Below, piece by piece: positions 14,160 to 22,099 of a DNA stretch of 34,295 nt. The stretch is from Methanomassiliicoccaceae archaeon. Lineage in GTDB: Archaea > Thermoplasmatota > Thermoplasmata > Methanomassiliicoccales > Methanomethylophilaceae. A model generated the notes under the pieces. That model was not told the origin of the DNA. It did not search any database and saw nothing but the letters and a program-made list of their open reading frames with translations. The position numbers were made by a program, and so were the translations under genes. Positions within the stretch are counted from its first letter, which is position 1. Each line of letters opens with the position of its first letter. The stretch is taken from assembly GCA_003560875.1 (NCBI GenBank), contig PWJQ01000059.1:1-34295 (forward strand). The letters are read 5' to 3'.

Positions 14160-14798
14160 TTGAGCATCAGGGACATCCACAGGCTGTTGGCTGAGAATTA
14201 TGATGTTTACGGCTGGTGGCCCTACGCCGATGCCTGGGACGTCATGGTGGGAGCCATACTCACTCAGCAGACGTCATGGTCGAACGTGGTCAGGGTGATG
14301 GACGATATGCGACGCTGTGGGCTCGGATCCATCGAACAAGTGGCGGAGGCCGACCCTCAGGACCTCAGGGACGTGGTCAGGCCTTGCGGGTTCTTCCGTC
14401 AGAAGGCGGAGAGGTTGCGATCGCTCGCTATCCATTTCATCGAATGCTACGACGGTGACCCCATGCAGCTCCTCGGAAGGGACGATGCACGCCGACTGCT
14501 CTTGCGACGTCAAGGCATCGGACCGGAGACCGCGGACTCGATACTGCTTTTCGCCGCCGGACGTCCGTACTTCGTCGCCGCCGCCTACTGCGGGAGGGTC
14601 TTGGTGCGCACCGGTGTGCTTGAGGACACGGACTATCATGTCGTCCAAGAGGAGGTGCACGGAACGCTAGGGCGGGACCCCGAGGTCCTGGCGGAATTCT
14701 ACGCACTACTGGTGGAGCATGCCAAACGCCATTGCCGCTCCCGTCCTCTCTGCGGAGGATGTCCTCTGGAAGCCGGATGTCGATTCACAACAGGATGA
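14160..14798 (+). CDS. Endonuclease III-like HhH-GPD protein, catalytic Asp missing
   Basis: A 212-residue base-excision-repair family protein. It has the ILTQQTSWSNV helix start (33-43), the helix-hairpin-helix QGIGPETADSILLFA (118-132) and a C-terminal Fe-S cluster motif HCRSRPLCGGCPLEAGC (C-x5-C-x2-C-x5-C). In relatives the segment after the hairpin reads FVVDAYTRR with the essential Asp. Here it is F138-V-A-A141-A-Y-C-G-R, so the Asp is Ala. The lysine of bifunctional enzymes is also absent (E123), which is usual for archaeal members with GIGPETADS. The protein may bind damaged DNA without cutting glycosyl bonds. TTG or neighbouring codons at 14160 give the start; the gene is coupled to amrS. 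Confidence 0.82.
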   Translation: MSIRDIHRLLAENYDVYGWWPYADAWDVMVGAILTQQTSWSNVVRVMDDMRRCGLGSIEQVAEADPQDLRDVVRPCGFFRQKAERLRSLAIHFIECYDGDPMQLLGRDDARRLLLRRQGIGPETADSILLFAAGRPYFVAAAYCGRVLVRTGVLEDTDYHVVQEEVHGTLGRDPEVLAEFYALLVEHAKRHCRSRPLCGGCPLEAGCRFTTG

Positions 14799-15645
14799 AC
14801 AGTGGGTTGCCTAGTACGATGAGTATCAGTAACGCCGCGGTCATCGGTATGAGCAATGGTATCTTCGGTGTGACCCAAACCATCTCCGCCCCCGCTTGGC
14901 GGAGGGCCTCGAAGCCCTCCCCCTGGGGCGACGACCTTATCTCCACGCCACCGTCCTCCCTGACCCTCTCCATCGGCCAGTAGTGGCCCTTCTCAGCATT
15001 GTCCATCGGGATCCTCGTGCCGAGCAGGGACTGCGGGAAGCGTATGTCGCCACGGACTATGTTCCGGACCAGGAAATAGGGCAGGATGGCGATGGAGAGG
15101 ACCGAGGCCAGGAACAGCACCATCAACGGGAATGGCAACAGGAGTTGCGCCAACTCGACGGGGAGGCCGAGCAGGGGTAGGGCCCATAATCCCGGGTAGA
15201 GGGGGAACAACAAGGCCAACGCGATAAGGCATTTGGCATCCGCCCCTCCCTTTATGATATCGAACATGTACAAGAGCACGAATATCCAATAAAGGATGAA
15301 TGGACTCAGGAGCTCGTACCTCATCCCGTCCAGGCCTATGACCCCGATCGCCGCCCCCAGGAGTATGAGGGCGAAGGCATAGGGTGACATCGTCAGCGCC
15401 CTGCCCATCCCATCGTTGTCCCAGAATATGTCCAGGAACAGGACCGCGGTGGCGATTATTATGAGATAGTACTCCCAGCGCAGACCCTCCATGGCAACGT
15501 GCAGGGCCATGAAGGCCAACCCCGTCAAGCCCATCACCGCCCAGTGGATGTCATCGGCCATACGCTCCCGCCAATCCTGACGGCTGGCTATGAGCATGAC
15601 CGTGATCGCCAACAGAACCTTGACAAGGTCCACACATTCCTGCAT
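14785..15645 (-). CDS. A24-family prepilin/preflagellin peptidase
   Basis: A polytopic membrane protein of about 286 residues, with six to seven hydrophobic segments. Both catalytic aspartates of type IV prepilin peptidases are present: the first in ASRQDWRERMADDIHW just after the first helix, the second in GGADAKCLIALALLFP (GxxD-K form). A hydrophilic section near the end (RVREDGGVEIRSS) and a last helix resemble the archaeal C-terminal PepC-II extension. It would trim class III signal peptides of archaellins or pilins in the membrane. The ATG at 15645 (MQECVDLV) is preferred; an earlier in-frame ATG at 15717 falls on the promoter. No pilin or archaellin gene is in the window. The 3' end overlaps the convergent endonuclease III-like gene by 14 bases. 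Confidence 0.8.
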   Translation of the reverse strand: MQECVDLVKVLLAITVMLIASRQDWRERMADDIHWAVMGLTGLAFMALHVAMEGLRWEYYLIIIATAVLFLDIFWDNDGMGRALTMSPYAFALILLGAAIGVIGLDGMRYELLSPFILYWIFVLLYMFDIIKGGADAKCLIALALLFPLYPGLWALPLLGLPVELAQLLLPFPLMVLFLASVLSIAILPYFLVRNIVRGDIRFPQSLLGTRIPMDNAEKGHYWPMERVREDGGVEIRSSPQGEGFEALRQAGAEMVWVTPKIPLLIPMTAALLILIVLGNPLFILL

Positions 15646-15690
15646 GCTGTGGTATAATGTGAGGTCGATATTAACAATATCGCCAACGCT

Positions 15691-15700
15691 TAATTTATTA
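15691..15700. promoter_or_regulatory. Shared AT-rich promoter core between divergent A24 peptidase and MscS genes
   Basis: TAATTTATTA at 15691-15700 reads as a TATA box on both strands. For the plus gene it sits about 30 bases before the ATG at 15726, predicting a leaderless MscS message. For the minus gene it predicts a start near 15670 and a leader of about 25 bases. Confidence 0.45.
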
Positions 15701-15725
15701 CAATGGAACGCCTTCACTTATTCTG

Positions 15726-17270
15726 ATGAGGAGAACAGCCGTCGCCATCGTCTTACTTCTGTTGTTCGTATCGGTGATATCCGTTCCCTTCGCTGGCGAC
15801 GCGTCCTTGATCGAGAAGGATACCAGTTCCATGGACCAGACGGTGGTCGGCGGTAACTCCGCCACCTACACCTGGTTCGTATACAACAAATACAACGAAT
15901 CGGTGTTCATCTCTGCCTCGGTTGTTTTCGACGATCCCTCCAATTCAGTGGAGGACTACACCTTGATGATCACCGCCCACCCAAACCCACCGGACTCCAG
16001 TGTGGTGTTGGATTCGAACAAAAGCGCCACCATTGAGCTGGTGGTGAACATCAAACATATGGCCTCCAAGTCCACGGTGGGCATAGACCTCCGATTGCAG
16101 ACCGATGTCGGCGTGGATAATCAGAACGAGACTGATAGTGAGCTAGTAGCGAAGTTGAATGTGACTCCGGTCTATCATCTTTCGGACAATTACAACAGCA
16201 TCATGGGCGTATATCCTAACATCCTCCCCGAGCCCGCAGACGGCCCGCTGGGTGCCTTCCTGGTCTCGATGGCCATCTGGATCCTGACCGCCATAGCCTT
16301 CATGTGGGTCATCATGCCTTGGATCACCCGATCCATCATCAAACACAAACGCGCCTTCTGCCCACAGATCAAGAACCTGCTGAACAAACCATTCTTCTAT
16401 CTGGTGGTGAGCTACGGTTTCTTCAGCAGCGTGTTCATACTCGGCCCTGACTACCAGGCCGCCGTTTACATCGACTCTTTGAGCAGGATAATCTACATAT
16501 CCTTGTTCACATGGATAATATGGGAACTCTACAAGCTCCTGGTGCATCGGTTGATGTGGAGATTCAAGGACGACCAGGGGTTGATCGACGAATCACTGGT
16601 GCCGCTGTTCATATGGCTGGGGAAGATCGTCCTCGGCGTCTCCTACTTCGGAGCCATCCTCGATGTGTTCGGTTTCGATCTGATGGTGTTCCTGGCCGGT
16701 GCGGGCATAATCGGCATAGCTTTGGCGATAGGGGCGCAGGACACGATGTCCAACTTCTTCGCCGGGTTCTTCCTGCTACTGGAGAGGCCTTTCAAAGTCG
16801 GTGACCTCATAATGATGGACGACGGTGTGATCTGCGAGGTCACTCGTGTGGGCTTGCGCAGCACCACCCTCTACAACACCTGGAGCCCGCAATACTTCAT
16901 CATGCCCAACCGCCACATAGCCGACAGCAAGATCACCAACGTCCTCCGGCCCGACCCCAAGTATTGGGTGAAGATCGATGTCGGAGTGGCCTACGGTTCC
17001 GATGTCGGACTGGTCAAGAAGATACTGATGGATGTGGTCATGACCCATCCAGAGACGATGAAGGACGAGGACCACCTACCCTGGTCACGGTTCATGGCCT
17101 TCGGGGACTCCTCACTGGATTTCCGTGTCACCGCCTGGGTTGAAGATTTCAACATAAACTACCGTGTGGCCTCGGAACTGAGGGAGGCCATTGACAAGGA
17201 GTTCCGCAAGCATGGTATCCAGATACCTTTCCCGCAACGGGACCTATGGTTCCGGAACAGCCCCAGCTGA
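15726..17270 (+). CDS. MscS-family mechanosensitive channel with extracytoplasmic domain
   Basis: A 514-residue membrane channel. Residues 1-24 are a signal peptide or first helix. Residues 25-170 form an all-beta extracytoplasmic domain with several N-x-S/T sites, resembling a CARDB/Ig-like fold. Helices follow near 176-200, 223-240, 248-273 and 292-315. The pore helix with the Gly/Ala pattern is LAGAGIIGIALAIGAQD (323-339), followed by FAGFFLLLERPFKVGD and the MscS beta domain with YFIMPNRHIADSKITN. A C-terminal alpha/beta domain ends at 514. It probably releases osmolytes on hypo-osmotic shock. The outer domain is not part of the E. coli MscS. Confidence 0.88.
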   Translation: MRRTAVAIVLLLLFVSVISVPFAGDASLIEKDTSSMDQTVVGGNSATYTWFVYNKYNESVFISASVVFDDPSNSVEDYTLMITAHPNPPDSSVVLDSNKSATIELVVNIKHMASKSTVGIDLRLQTDVGVDNQNETDSELVAKLNVTPVYHLSDNYNSIMGVYPNILPEPADGPLGAFLVSMAIWILTAIAFMWVIMPWITRSIIKHKRAFCPQIKNLLNKPFFYLVVSYGFFSSVFILGPDYQAAVYIDSLSRIIYISLFTWIIWELYKLLVHRLMWRFKDDQGLIDESLVPLFIWLGKIVLGVSYFGAILDVFGFDLMVFLAGAGIIGIALAIGAQDTMSNFFAGFFLLLERPFKVGDLIMMDDGVICEVTRVGLRSTTLYNTWSPQYFIMPNRHIADSKITNVLRPDPKYWVKIDVGVAYGSDVGLVKKILMDVVMTHPETMKDEDHLPWSRFMAFGDSSLDFRVTAWVEDFNINYRVASELREAIDKEFRKHGIQIPFPQRDLWFRNSPS

Positions 17271-18168
17271 TCCGCCCCCGGACATCAGGTCCCTGCTCTG
17301 GGACATGCTTAGGCAGATACCGCGGGGCAGTGTCACCACCTACGGCGCCCTGGCTGAATCCCTTGGCGACCGTGCGGCGGCCAGAGCGGTCGGTTCCCTG
17401 TTGTCTGAGAACCCTACGCCGCCCGACCCTCCCTGCCACCGCGTGGTCTACGCCGACGGCAGGACGGGATGGTACAAGGGCAAGGGCAAAGGCGCGGAGG
17501 AGAAGATATCATTGCTCCGGGACGAGGGCGTGGACGTCATAGATGGCCGTGTCGATCTGAAGGATCACATCTTCAGGGACTTCGACACCGTTCCCGTTCT
17601 ACAGAGCTTGATGGCGGAACAGGTCACATTGTCCGAAAATATCGTTTACGACGGCGGACCTCTGCCGGACACCCTCTCTGCGATCGATGTCTCGTACCGA
17701 GGGGACACGGCTTACGCTGCGCGCGTGGACTTCTCTTTTCAGGACGGCTCCGAACTCGGACAGGGGCGCGCCAGGACGACGGTGGCGTTCCCATACATCC
17801 CCGGTTACCTCTCCTTCCGTGAGGCTGAGGCCATGGAGCCCCTGCTCGTGGATGACGGCCGTCTCCATGTGATAGACGGCAACGGCATCCTCCATCCCCG
17901 CGGGGCGGGGATCGCCTGCCATCTCGGCCGCGGGGGGCATCGGACGATGGGTGCCGCCAAATCCCTTCTGACCGGCGAGTTGTCCGGATCTTCCATAATC
18001 CTCGACGGTGAGGAGAGGGGCAGGAAGGTGGGCAAGTACTTCGTCTCCGTAGGAAACCTTGTCGACCTTTCCCAGGCGGAGGAGGCCCTCTCGCGGATGC
18101 TGGAAATGGGGGTCGATCCCTGTCGTCGGGCCCACTCCGAGGCCACCCGCTTCAAGAAGAGCGTTTGA
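17212..18168 (+). CDS. Fusion of O6-alkylguanine-DNA alkyltransferase and endonuclease V
   Basis: A two-domain DNA repair protein of about 318 residues. Residues 24-110 are the alkyltransferase C-terminal domain, with RQIPRGSVTTYGALA and the acceptor Cys75 in PPCHRVVYADG; it lacks the usual N-terminal alkyltransferase lobe. Residues about 120-318 are endonuclease V, with metal ligands D159 (IDVSY), E204 (SFREAEAM) and D222 (IDGNGILHPRGAGIACHLG), then GAAKSLLTG. The alkyltransferase would repair O6-alkylguanine; the nuclease cleaves near deoxyinosine. The same fusion was described in Ferroplasma acidarmanus. The ATG at 17212 lies inside the 3' end of the MscS gene, a 59-base overlap in another frame; TTG 17191 is an alternative. 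AAGGAG lies 11 bases before the ATG. Confidence 0.88.
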   Translation: MVSRYLSRNGTYGSGTAPADPPPDIRSLLWDMLRQIPRGSVTTYGALAESLGDRAAARAVGSLLSENPTPPDPPCHRVVYADGRTGWYKGKGKGAEEKISLLRDEGVDVIDGRVDLKDHIFRDFDTVPVLQSLMAEQVTLSENIVYDGGPLPDTLSAIDVSYRGDTAYAARVDFSFQDGSELGQGRARTTVAFPYIPGYLSFREAEAMEPLLVDDGRLHVIDGNGILHPRGAGIACHLGRGGHRTMGAAKSLLTGELSGSSIILDGEERGRKVGKYFVSVGNLVDLSQAEEALSRMLEMGVDPCRRAHSEATRFKKSV

Positions 18169-20581
18169 TCCCGGGAACGTAACGTTTGAGGAGGAGGGCG
18201 TTGCCGACCACCGACACGTTGCTCAATGCCATGGCAGCGGCGGCGGCCATAGGAGGCAACAGTATTCCCGTCGAAGGGTACAGTATCCCCGCTGCCAAGG
18301 GGATGCAGGTCACGTTGTACACGAATGCGAAGAAGAGGTTCTGATGTATCTTCGTCAATGTGCGGCGGGACATCTGCATGGCGGCGGCGACATCCCGGAC
18401 GTCATCGCGTATCAGCACTATGTCCGCAGTCTCGATGGCCACATCCGTGCCGCTCCCCATGGCTATGCCCACATCGGCCATCACCAGGGCGGGGGCGTCG
18501 TTTATCCCGTCCCCGACCATGGCCACCACGCCTTCCGCCGCCAGACCCTTGACGGCGTCGGCCTTGTCGCCGGGCAGCACCTCCGCCAGCACGCGGGTGA
18601 TACCCAGCTCCGCAGCTATGGCCTCGGCGGCCTCGCGGCGGTCGCCGGTGATCATGACGGCCTCCACGCCCATCCTCCTCAATTCGTTCAATGCCTCCAC
18701 CGCACCATCCTTGATGGGGTCTGCCACGGCTATGATCCCCAGTACGGAGTCGTCATCCGCCAGCGCTATAGGCGTACGTCCTGAGGAGGCCAGTCTCCTC
18801 ATGTCTACCGAAGCCCTGTCAGCACCTGGTATCCCCTCCATCATCCGCATCGAACCGAGTGCATAGTTTCTTCCTTTCAGTGTGAAGTTCAGTCCTTTGC
18901 CGGGATCGGCAAGGAAGGATTCTGGTTGGGAGGGTTCCGTTCCGAACTCCTCCTGGTGACGTTGCAGTACAGCGGTGGCTATAGGGTGCTCCGACCTGCT
19001 CTCACCCGCGGCGGCGATGGAGAGGACGTCAGCGTCCCCATAGGTGATGATGTCCGTCACCACGGGCCTGCCGCTGGTTAGCGTGCCGGTCTTATCGAAG
19101 GCGATTATGTCCACCTTGCCCGCCCTCTCCAGCGAACTTCCGTTCCTGATGAGTATACCATACTCCGCCCCCTTGCCGGTGCCCACCATTATCGCCGTGG
19201 GCGTGGCCAGGCCCAGTGCGCAAGGGCAGGATATGACCAGGACGGTGATGAACACCGTCAGGGCCAGAGGGAACCTCCCCATGTCCGAACCGTAGGCATC
19301 GAAACCGACGAGGTACCAGAATGCGAACGATGTGAGGGCCAACACGATGACGATGGGGACGAAGTACGCGGACACGGTATCGGCTATCCTCTGGATGGGA
19401 GCCTTCGAGGACTGGGCGTCCTCCACCATTCTCACTATCTGGGACAGGACCGTATCCTTACCCAGACGTGTCACTGTCATGTTGACGGTGCCGTTCTGAT
19501 TGATGGTGCCGCCGATCATCTCGTCACCAGCCGACTTCGGGACGGGGATGCTCTCCCCGGTGACCATCGACTCATCGACCGAGGATGAACCTTCGGCCAC
19601 CTTACCGTCCGCCGGCACCTGTCCGCCGGGGCGGACGAGGACCAGGTCACCCACCTCGAGCTCATCCACGGAGACAAGGGACTCCTTCCCATCCCTGAGG
19701 ACCGTCGCCGTCCGCGGCTGCAGGTCCATCAACCTCCTCAATGCTTCAGAGGTACCATGCCGTGCGAACATCTCCAGGTACTTGCCCACCAGGATCAGCA
19801 GGATTATCATCGCCGAGGATTCGAAGTACACGTGGGAATGCACGAATAAACCGGGCAGGAAAGTGACGGCGGTGCTGTAAGCGTAGGCAGCTGTCGTTCC
19901 CATAGCGATCAGGGTGTCCATGTTCGCCCTGCGGGCGCGGATTGCGGCCAGGGTGCCGGAGTAGAACTGTCTGCCGCAGTACAATTGGACCGGCGTGGTG
20001 AGTATGAAAAGCAGAAGGTTCTGCATCCACGTCTCAAGGCCCAGGGTCACGGAGGTCATACCGAACAGCATGCTGAGTATGAACACCGGTATCCCCAGGG
20101 CGGCGGCGATGAGGATCAGTCTCTTCTGACCCTCCATCTCCTTGGCGTGAACATCCTCCATCTCAGCCGATGCGACCTTGAAGCCCGCCTTCTCGACCAT
20201 GCTGACTATGCGTCCTTCGTCCAGCAGACCCTCGTCATACTCCACCGTCAGGTTGGATGTCGCCAGGTTGGCGGTGGCCGACCTTACCCCCTCCCGGGCC
20301 AAGAGGCTCTTCTCCAGACCGTTGACGCAGGCGGCGCACTCCATGCCCTCCACGGTGAACCGCAGTTTCGTCCATGCGGGCTGGAAGCCCAGGTCCTTTA
20401 TGATCGATTCCATGGACTCCAGGTCCACCGCATCAGGGTCGAATCTCACCGTGACGGTGTCGTTACCGAGGTTGACCGACGCATCCTCCACCCCCTCGGT
20501 TCCACCGAGGGCCTCCTCCACAGCATTCGAACAGACGACGCATTTCATGCCGCCGACCGGGATCCTCACCGTTCTTATCAT
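18152..20581 (-). CDS. copA: Copper-transporting P1B-type ATPase (CopA-like)
   Basis: An 809-residue ion pump that exports Cu(I). Two N-terminal heavy-metal domains carry GMKCVVC (C14, C17) and GMECAAC. Eight membrane helices follow, with ISCPCALGLATPTA in helix 6, the phosphorylation site DKTGTLT, the SEHP motif, TGES, GDGINDAP and the YN pair in helix 7. Helix 8 reads MALSNVSVV, where copper ATPases usually have MxxSS; the second Ser is Asn here. The ATG at 20581 is chosen: the minus-strand TATA (20629-20621) predicts a start near 20599 and GAGGTGGT directly precedes this ATG. The ATG at 20620 would lie within the promoter. The gene overlaps the convergent Ogt–EndoV gene by 17 bases. No CopZ or CsoR is linked. 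Confidence 0.93.
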   Translation of the reverse strand: MIRTVRIPVGGMKCVVCSNAVEEALGGTEGVEDASVNLGNDTVTVRFDPDAVDLESMESIIKDLGFQPAWTKLRFTVEGMECAACVNGLEKSLLAREGVRSATANLATSNLTVEYDEGLLDEGRIVSMVEKAGFKVASAEMEDVHAKEMEGQKRLILIAAALGIPVFILSMLFGMTSVTLGLETWMQNLLLFILTTPVQLYCGRQFYSGTLAAIRARRANMDTLIAMGTTAAYAYSTAVTFLPGLFVHSHVYFESSAMIILLILVGKYLEMFARHGTSEALRRLMDLQPRTATVLRDGKESLVSVDELEVGDLVLVRPGGQVPADGKVAEGSSSVDESMVTGESIPVPKSAGDEMIGGTINQNGTVNMTVTRLGKDTVLSQIVRMVEDAQSSKAPIQRIADTVSAYFVPIVIVLALTSFAFWYLVGFDAYGSDMGRFPLALTVFITVLVISCPCALGLATPTAIMVGTGKGAEYGILIRNGSSLERAGKVDIIAFDKTGTLTSGRPVVTDIITYGDADVLSIAAAGESRSEHPIATAVLQRHQEEFGTEPSQPESFLADPGKGLNFTLKGRNYALGSMRMMEGIPGADRASVDMRRLASSGRTPIALADDDSVLGIIAVADPIKDGAVEALNELRRMGVEAVMITGDRREAAEAIAAELGITRVLAEVLPGDKADAVKGLAAEGVVAMVGDGINDAPALVMADVGIAMGSGTDVAIETADIVLIRDDVRDVAAAMQMSRRTLTKIHQNLFFAFVYNVTCIPLAAGILYPSTGILLPPMAAAAAMALSNVSVVGNALLLKRYVPGIKRSS

Positions 20582-20620
20582 ACCACCTCTACCGTATACC
20601 TTGAATCTACGAAGGGACAT

Positions 20621-20629
20621 TATAATATA
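20621..20629 (-). promoter_or_regulatory. TATA box of copA
   Basis: On the minus strand TATATTATA lies at 20629-20621, about 40-48 bases before the ATG at 20581. The short leader it predicts contains the GAGGTGGT ribosome site. Confidence 0.5.
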
Positions 20630-20721
20630 CTACGGTATGATGACTTTGCTCAAGGGCTTCCCTGGACTTTTACGATAATATTCTTGCTGATTTCGTTGCA
20701 AATGTTTATGAAATGGGCAAT

Positions 20722-20731
20722 TATTATATAC
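20722..20731 (+). promoter_or_regulatory. TATA box of the lrp–lysine operon
   Basis: TATTATATAC in the AT-rich stretch at 20720-20731 predicts a start near 20752. The leader of about 44 bases carries GGTGTGAT (20780-20787), nine bases before the ATG at 20796. Confidence 0.55.
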
Positions 20732-20738
20732 ACTTCTA

Positions 20739-20751
20739 CTGTTCTCAACAG
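20739..20751. promoter_or_regulatory. Palindromic candidate operator at the start site of the lrp–lysine operon
   Basis: CTGTT-CTC-AACAG is a perfect 5-bp inverted repeat between the TATA box and the predicted transcript start. A dimeric regulator bound here would block the polymerase. The downstream Lrp/AsnC protein is the obvious candidate, which would make it autoregulated; this is inference. Confidence 0.4.
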
Positions 20752-20795
20752 AAATAATACGAAATCTGACAGTATAGAGGGTGTGATTTCTAGTG

Positions 20796-21215
20796 ATGGA
20801 CCATTTGGATGCCAAGATGATTGAGATCTTGAAAAAGGACTCTAGAAGGCCTTTCGTAGAGATAGCCCAGATACTGAAGGTTTCAGAGGGCACTGTGCGC
20901 AGCCGTGTCCGCAAGATGGTCGATGATGGCGTGATAAAGGGTTTCACGATTAAGACCAGCAGCAAGAACGTCAAGGCCATCCTCGAGGTGCGCATCGATG
21001 TCAACACCGATTGCGACAGGATTGCCGAGGACCTTGCCAACTACGAGGGCGTCACCGAGGTCTTCGAGGTCACTGGCGACCAGGACATAGTAGCAATCCT
21101 GGATGTCGAGTCGTCACCGCAACTCAATGAGATAATCGAGAAGGTTAGACATTATGACAGCGTGCTGAGCACACGCACCAAACTGATACTGAAGGAACAT
21201 TTTGGAGATGAATGA
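20796..21215 (+). CDS. Lrp/AsnC-family transcriptional regulator of the lysine operon
   Basis: A 139-residue regulator. The N-terminal winged helix-turn-helix (about 1-50: DAKMIEILKKDSRRPFVEIA, then VSEGTVRSRVRKMVDDGVI) is typical of Lrp/AsnC. The C-terminal RAM ligand domain (about 62-135) contains VTEVFEVTGDQDIVAILDV. Its gene leads the dap/lys operon and ends just before dapA, so control by lysine or diaminopimelate is likely, as for archaeal LysM. GTG at 20793 precedes the ATG at 20796 and could also serve. Confidence 0.9.
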   Translation: MDHLDAKMIEILKKDSRRPFVEIAQILKVSEGTVRSRVRKMVDDGVIKGFTIKTSSKNVKAILEVRIDVNTDCDRIAEDLANYEGVTEVFEVTGDQDIVAILDVESSPQLNEIIEKVRHYDSVLSTRTKLILKEHFGDE

Positions 21216-21216
21216 G

Positions 21217-22089
21217 ATGTTCAAGGGAACCGCGACAGCATTGATAACCCCCTTCCGCAAGGACGGGAAGATAGATGAGCAGGGCCTCAGGGACCTCGTG
21301 GACTTCCAGGAGTCCATGGGCATAGATGCCATTGTGCCATGCGGATCGACAGGAGAATCGGCGACCCTGGACCATGCAGAGCATGTTAGGGCCATAGAGG
21401 TCGTCATAGACCAGGCCAAGAAGGCCAAGATAATCGCCGGAGCAGGGAGCAACTCCACCCATGAGGCCGTAGACCTCAGCGTCAAGGCCGCTGACATGGG
21501 CGCGGACTACATACTCTCCATATCCCCCTATTACAACAAGCCCTCGCAAGAAGGCATATACCAGCATTTCAAGCAGGTTACCGATGCCTGCGACCTTCCT
21601 ATCATCGTGTACAACGTGCCGGGGAGGACGGGTAGCAACATGGAGGCTCAGACGACACTGAGACTCGCGGAACTGCCAGGCATCGGCGGCATCAAGGAGG
21701 CCAGCGGGGATATGTCACAAGTCATGAGGATCATGGCCGATAGACCGAAGGACTTCGCTATGATATCGGGCGACGACGCCCTCACATTCCCTTTGATGGC
21801 ATTGGGCGGTGAGGGAGTGATATCCGTGACCTCCAACTGCGCACCGAAGCAGATGATGGAGATGGTCAACAGCGCCCTGTCGGGAGACTTCGTCAAGGCC
21901 AGGGAGATACACTTCAAGATGATGCCCCTGTTCAACGCTCTGTTCCTGGAACCCAATCCCATACCGATCAAGGCCGCCATGGACATAATGGGCAAGCCGT
22001 CCGGTGAGCTCCGCATGCCCTTGATGGACATGACCGCGGGCAACCGCAAGCTGCTTGAGGACACCATGAAGCAGCTCGGCATAATCTGA
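21217..22089 (+). CDS. dapA: 4-hydroxy-tetrahydrodipicolinate synthase
   Basis: Condenses pyruvate with aspartate semialdehyde. The 290-residue TIM barrel has GSTGE (T45), the catalytic Tyr132 in VYNVPGRTGSN with Arg137, and the Schiff-base Lys160 in GGIKEASGD. The ATG at 21217 lies five bases after GGAGATGA (21204-21211). Earlier in-frame starts (TTG 21202, ATG 21208) fall inside the end of the regulator gene, so the genes are coupled. Confidence 0.94.
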   Translation: MFKGTATALITPFRKDGKIDEQGLRDLVDFQESMGIDAIVPCGSTGESATLDHAEHVRAIEVVIDQAKKAKIIAGAGSNSTHEAVDLSVKAADMGADYILSISPYYNKPSQEGIYQHFKQVTDACDLPIIVYNVPGRTGSNMEAQTTLRLAELPGIGGIKEASGDMSQVMRIMADRPKDFAMISGDDALTFPLMALGGEGVISVTSNCAPKQMMEMVNSALSGDFVKAREIHFKMMPLFNALFLEPNPIPIKAAMDIMGKPSGELRMPLMDMTAGNRKLLEDTMKQLGII

Positions 22090-22099
22090 GTGTGATCCA

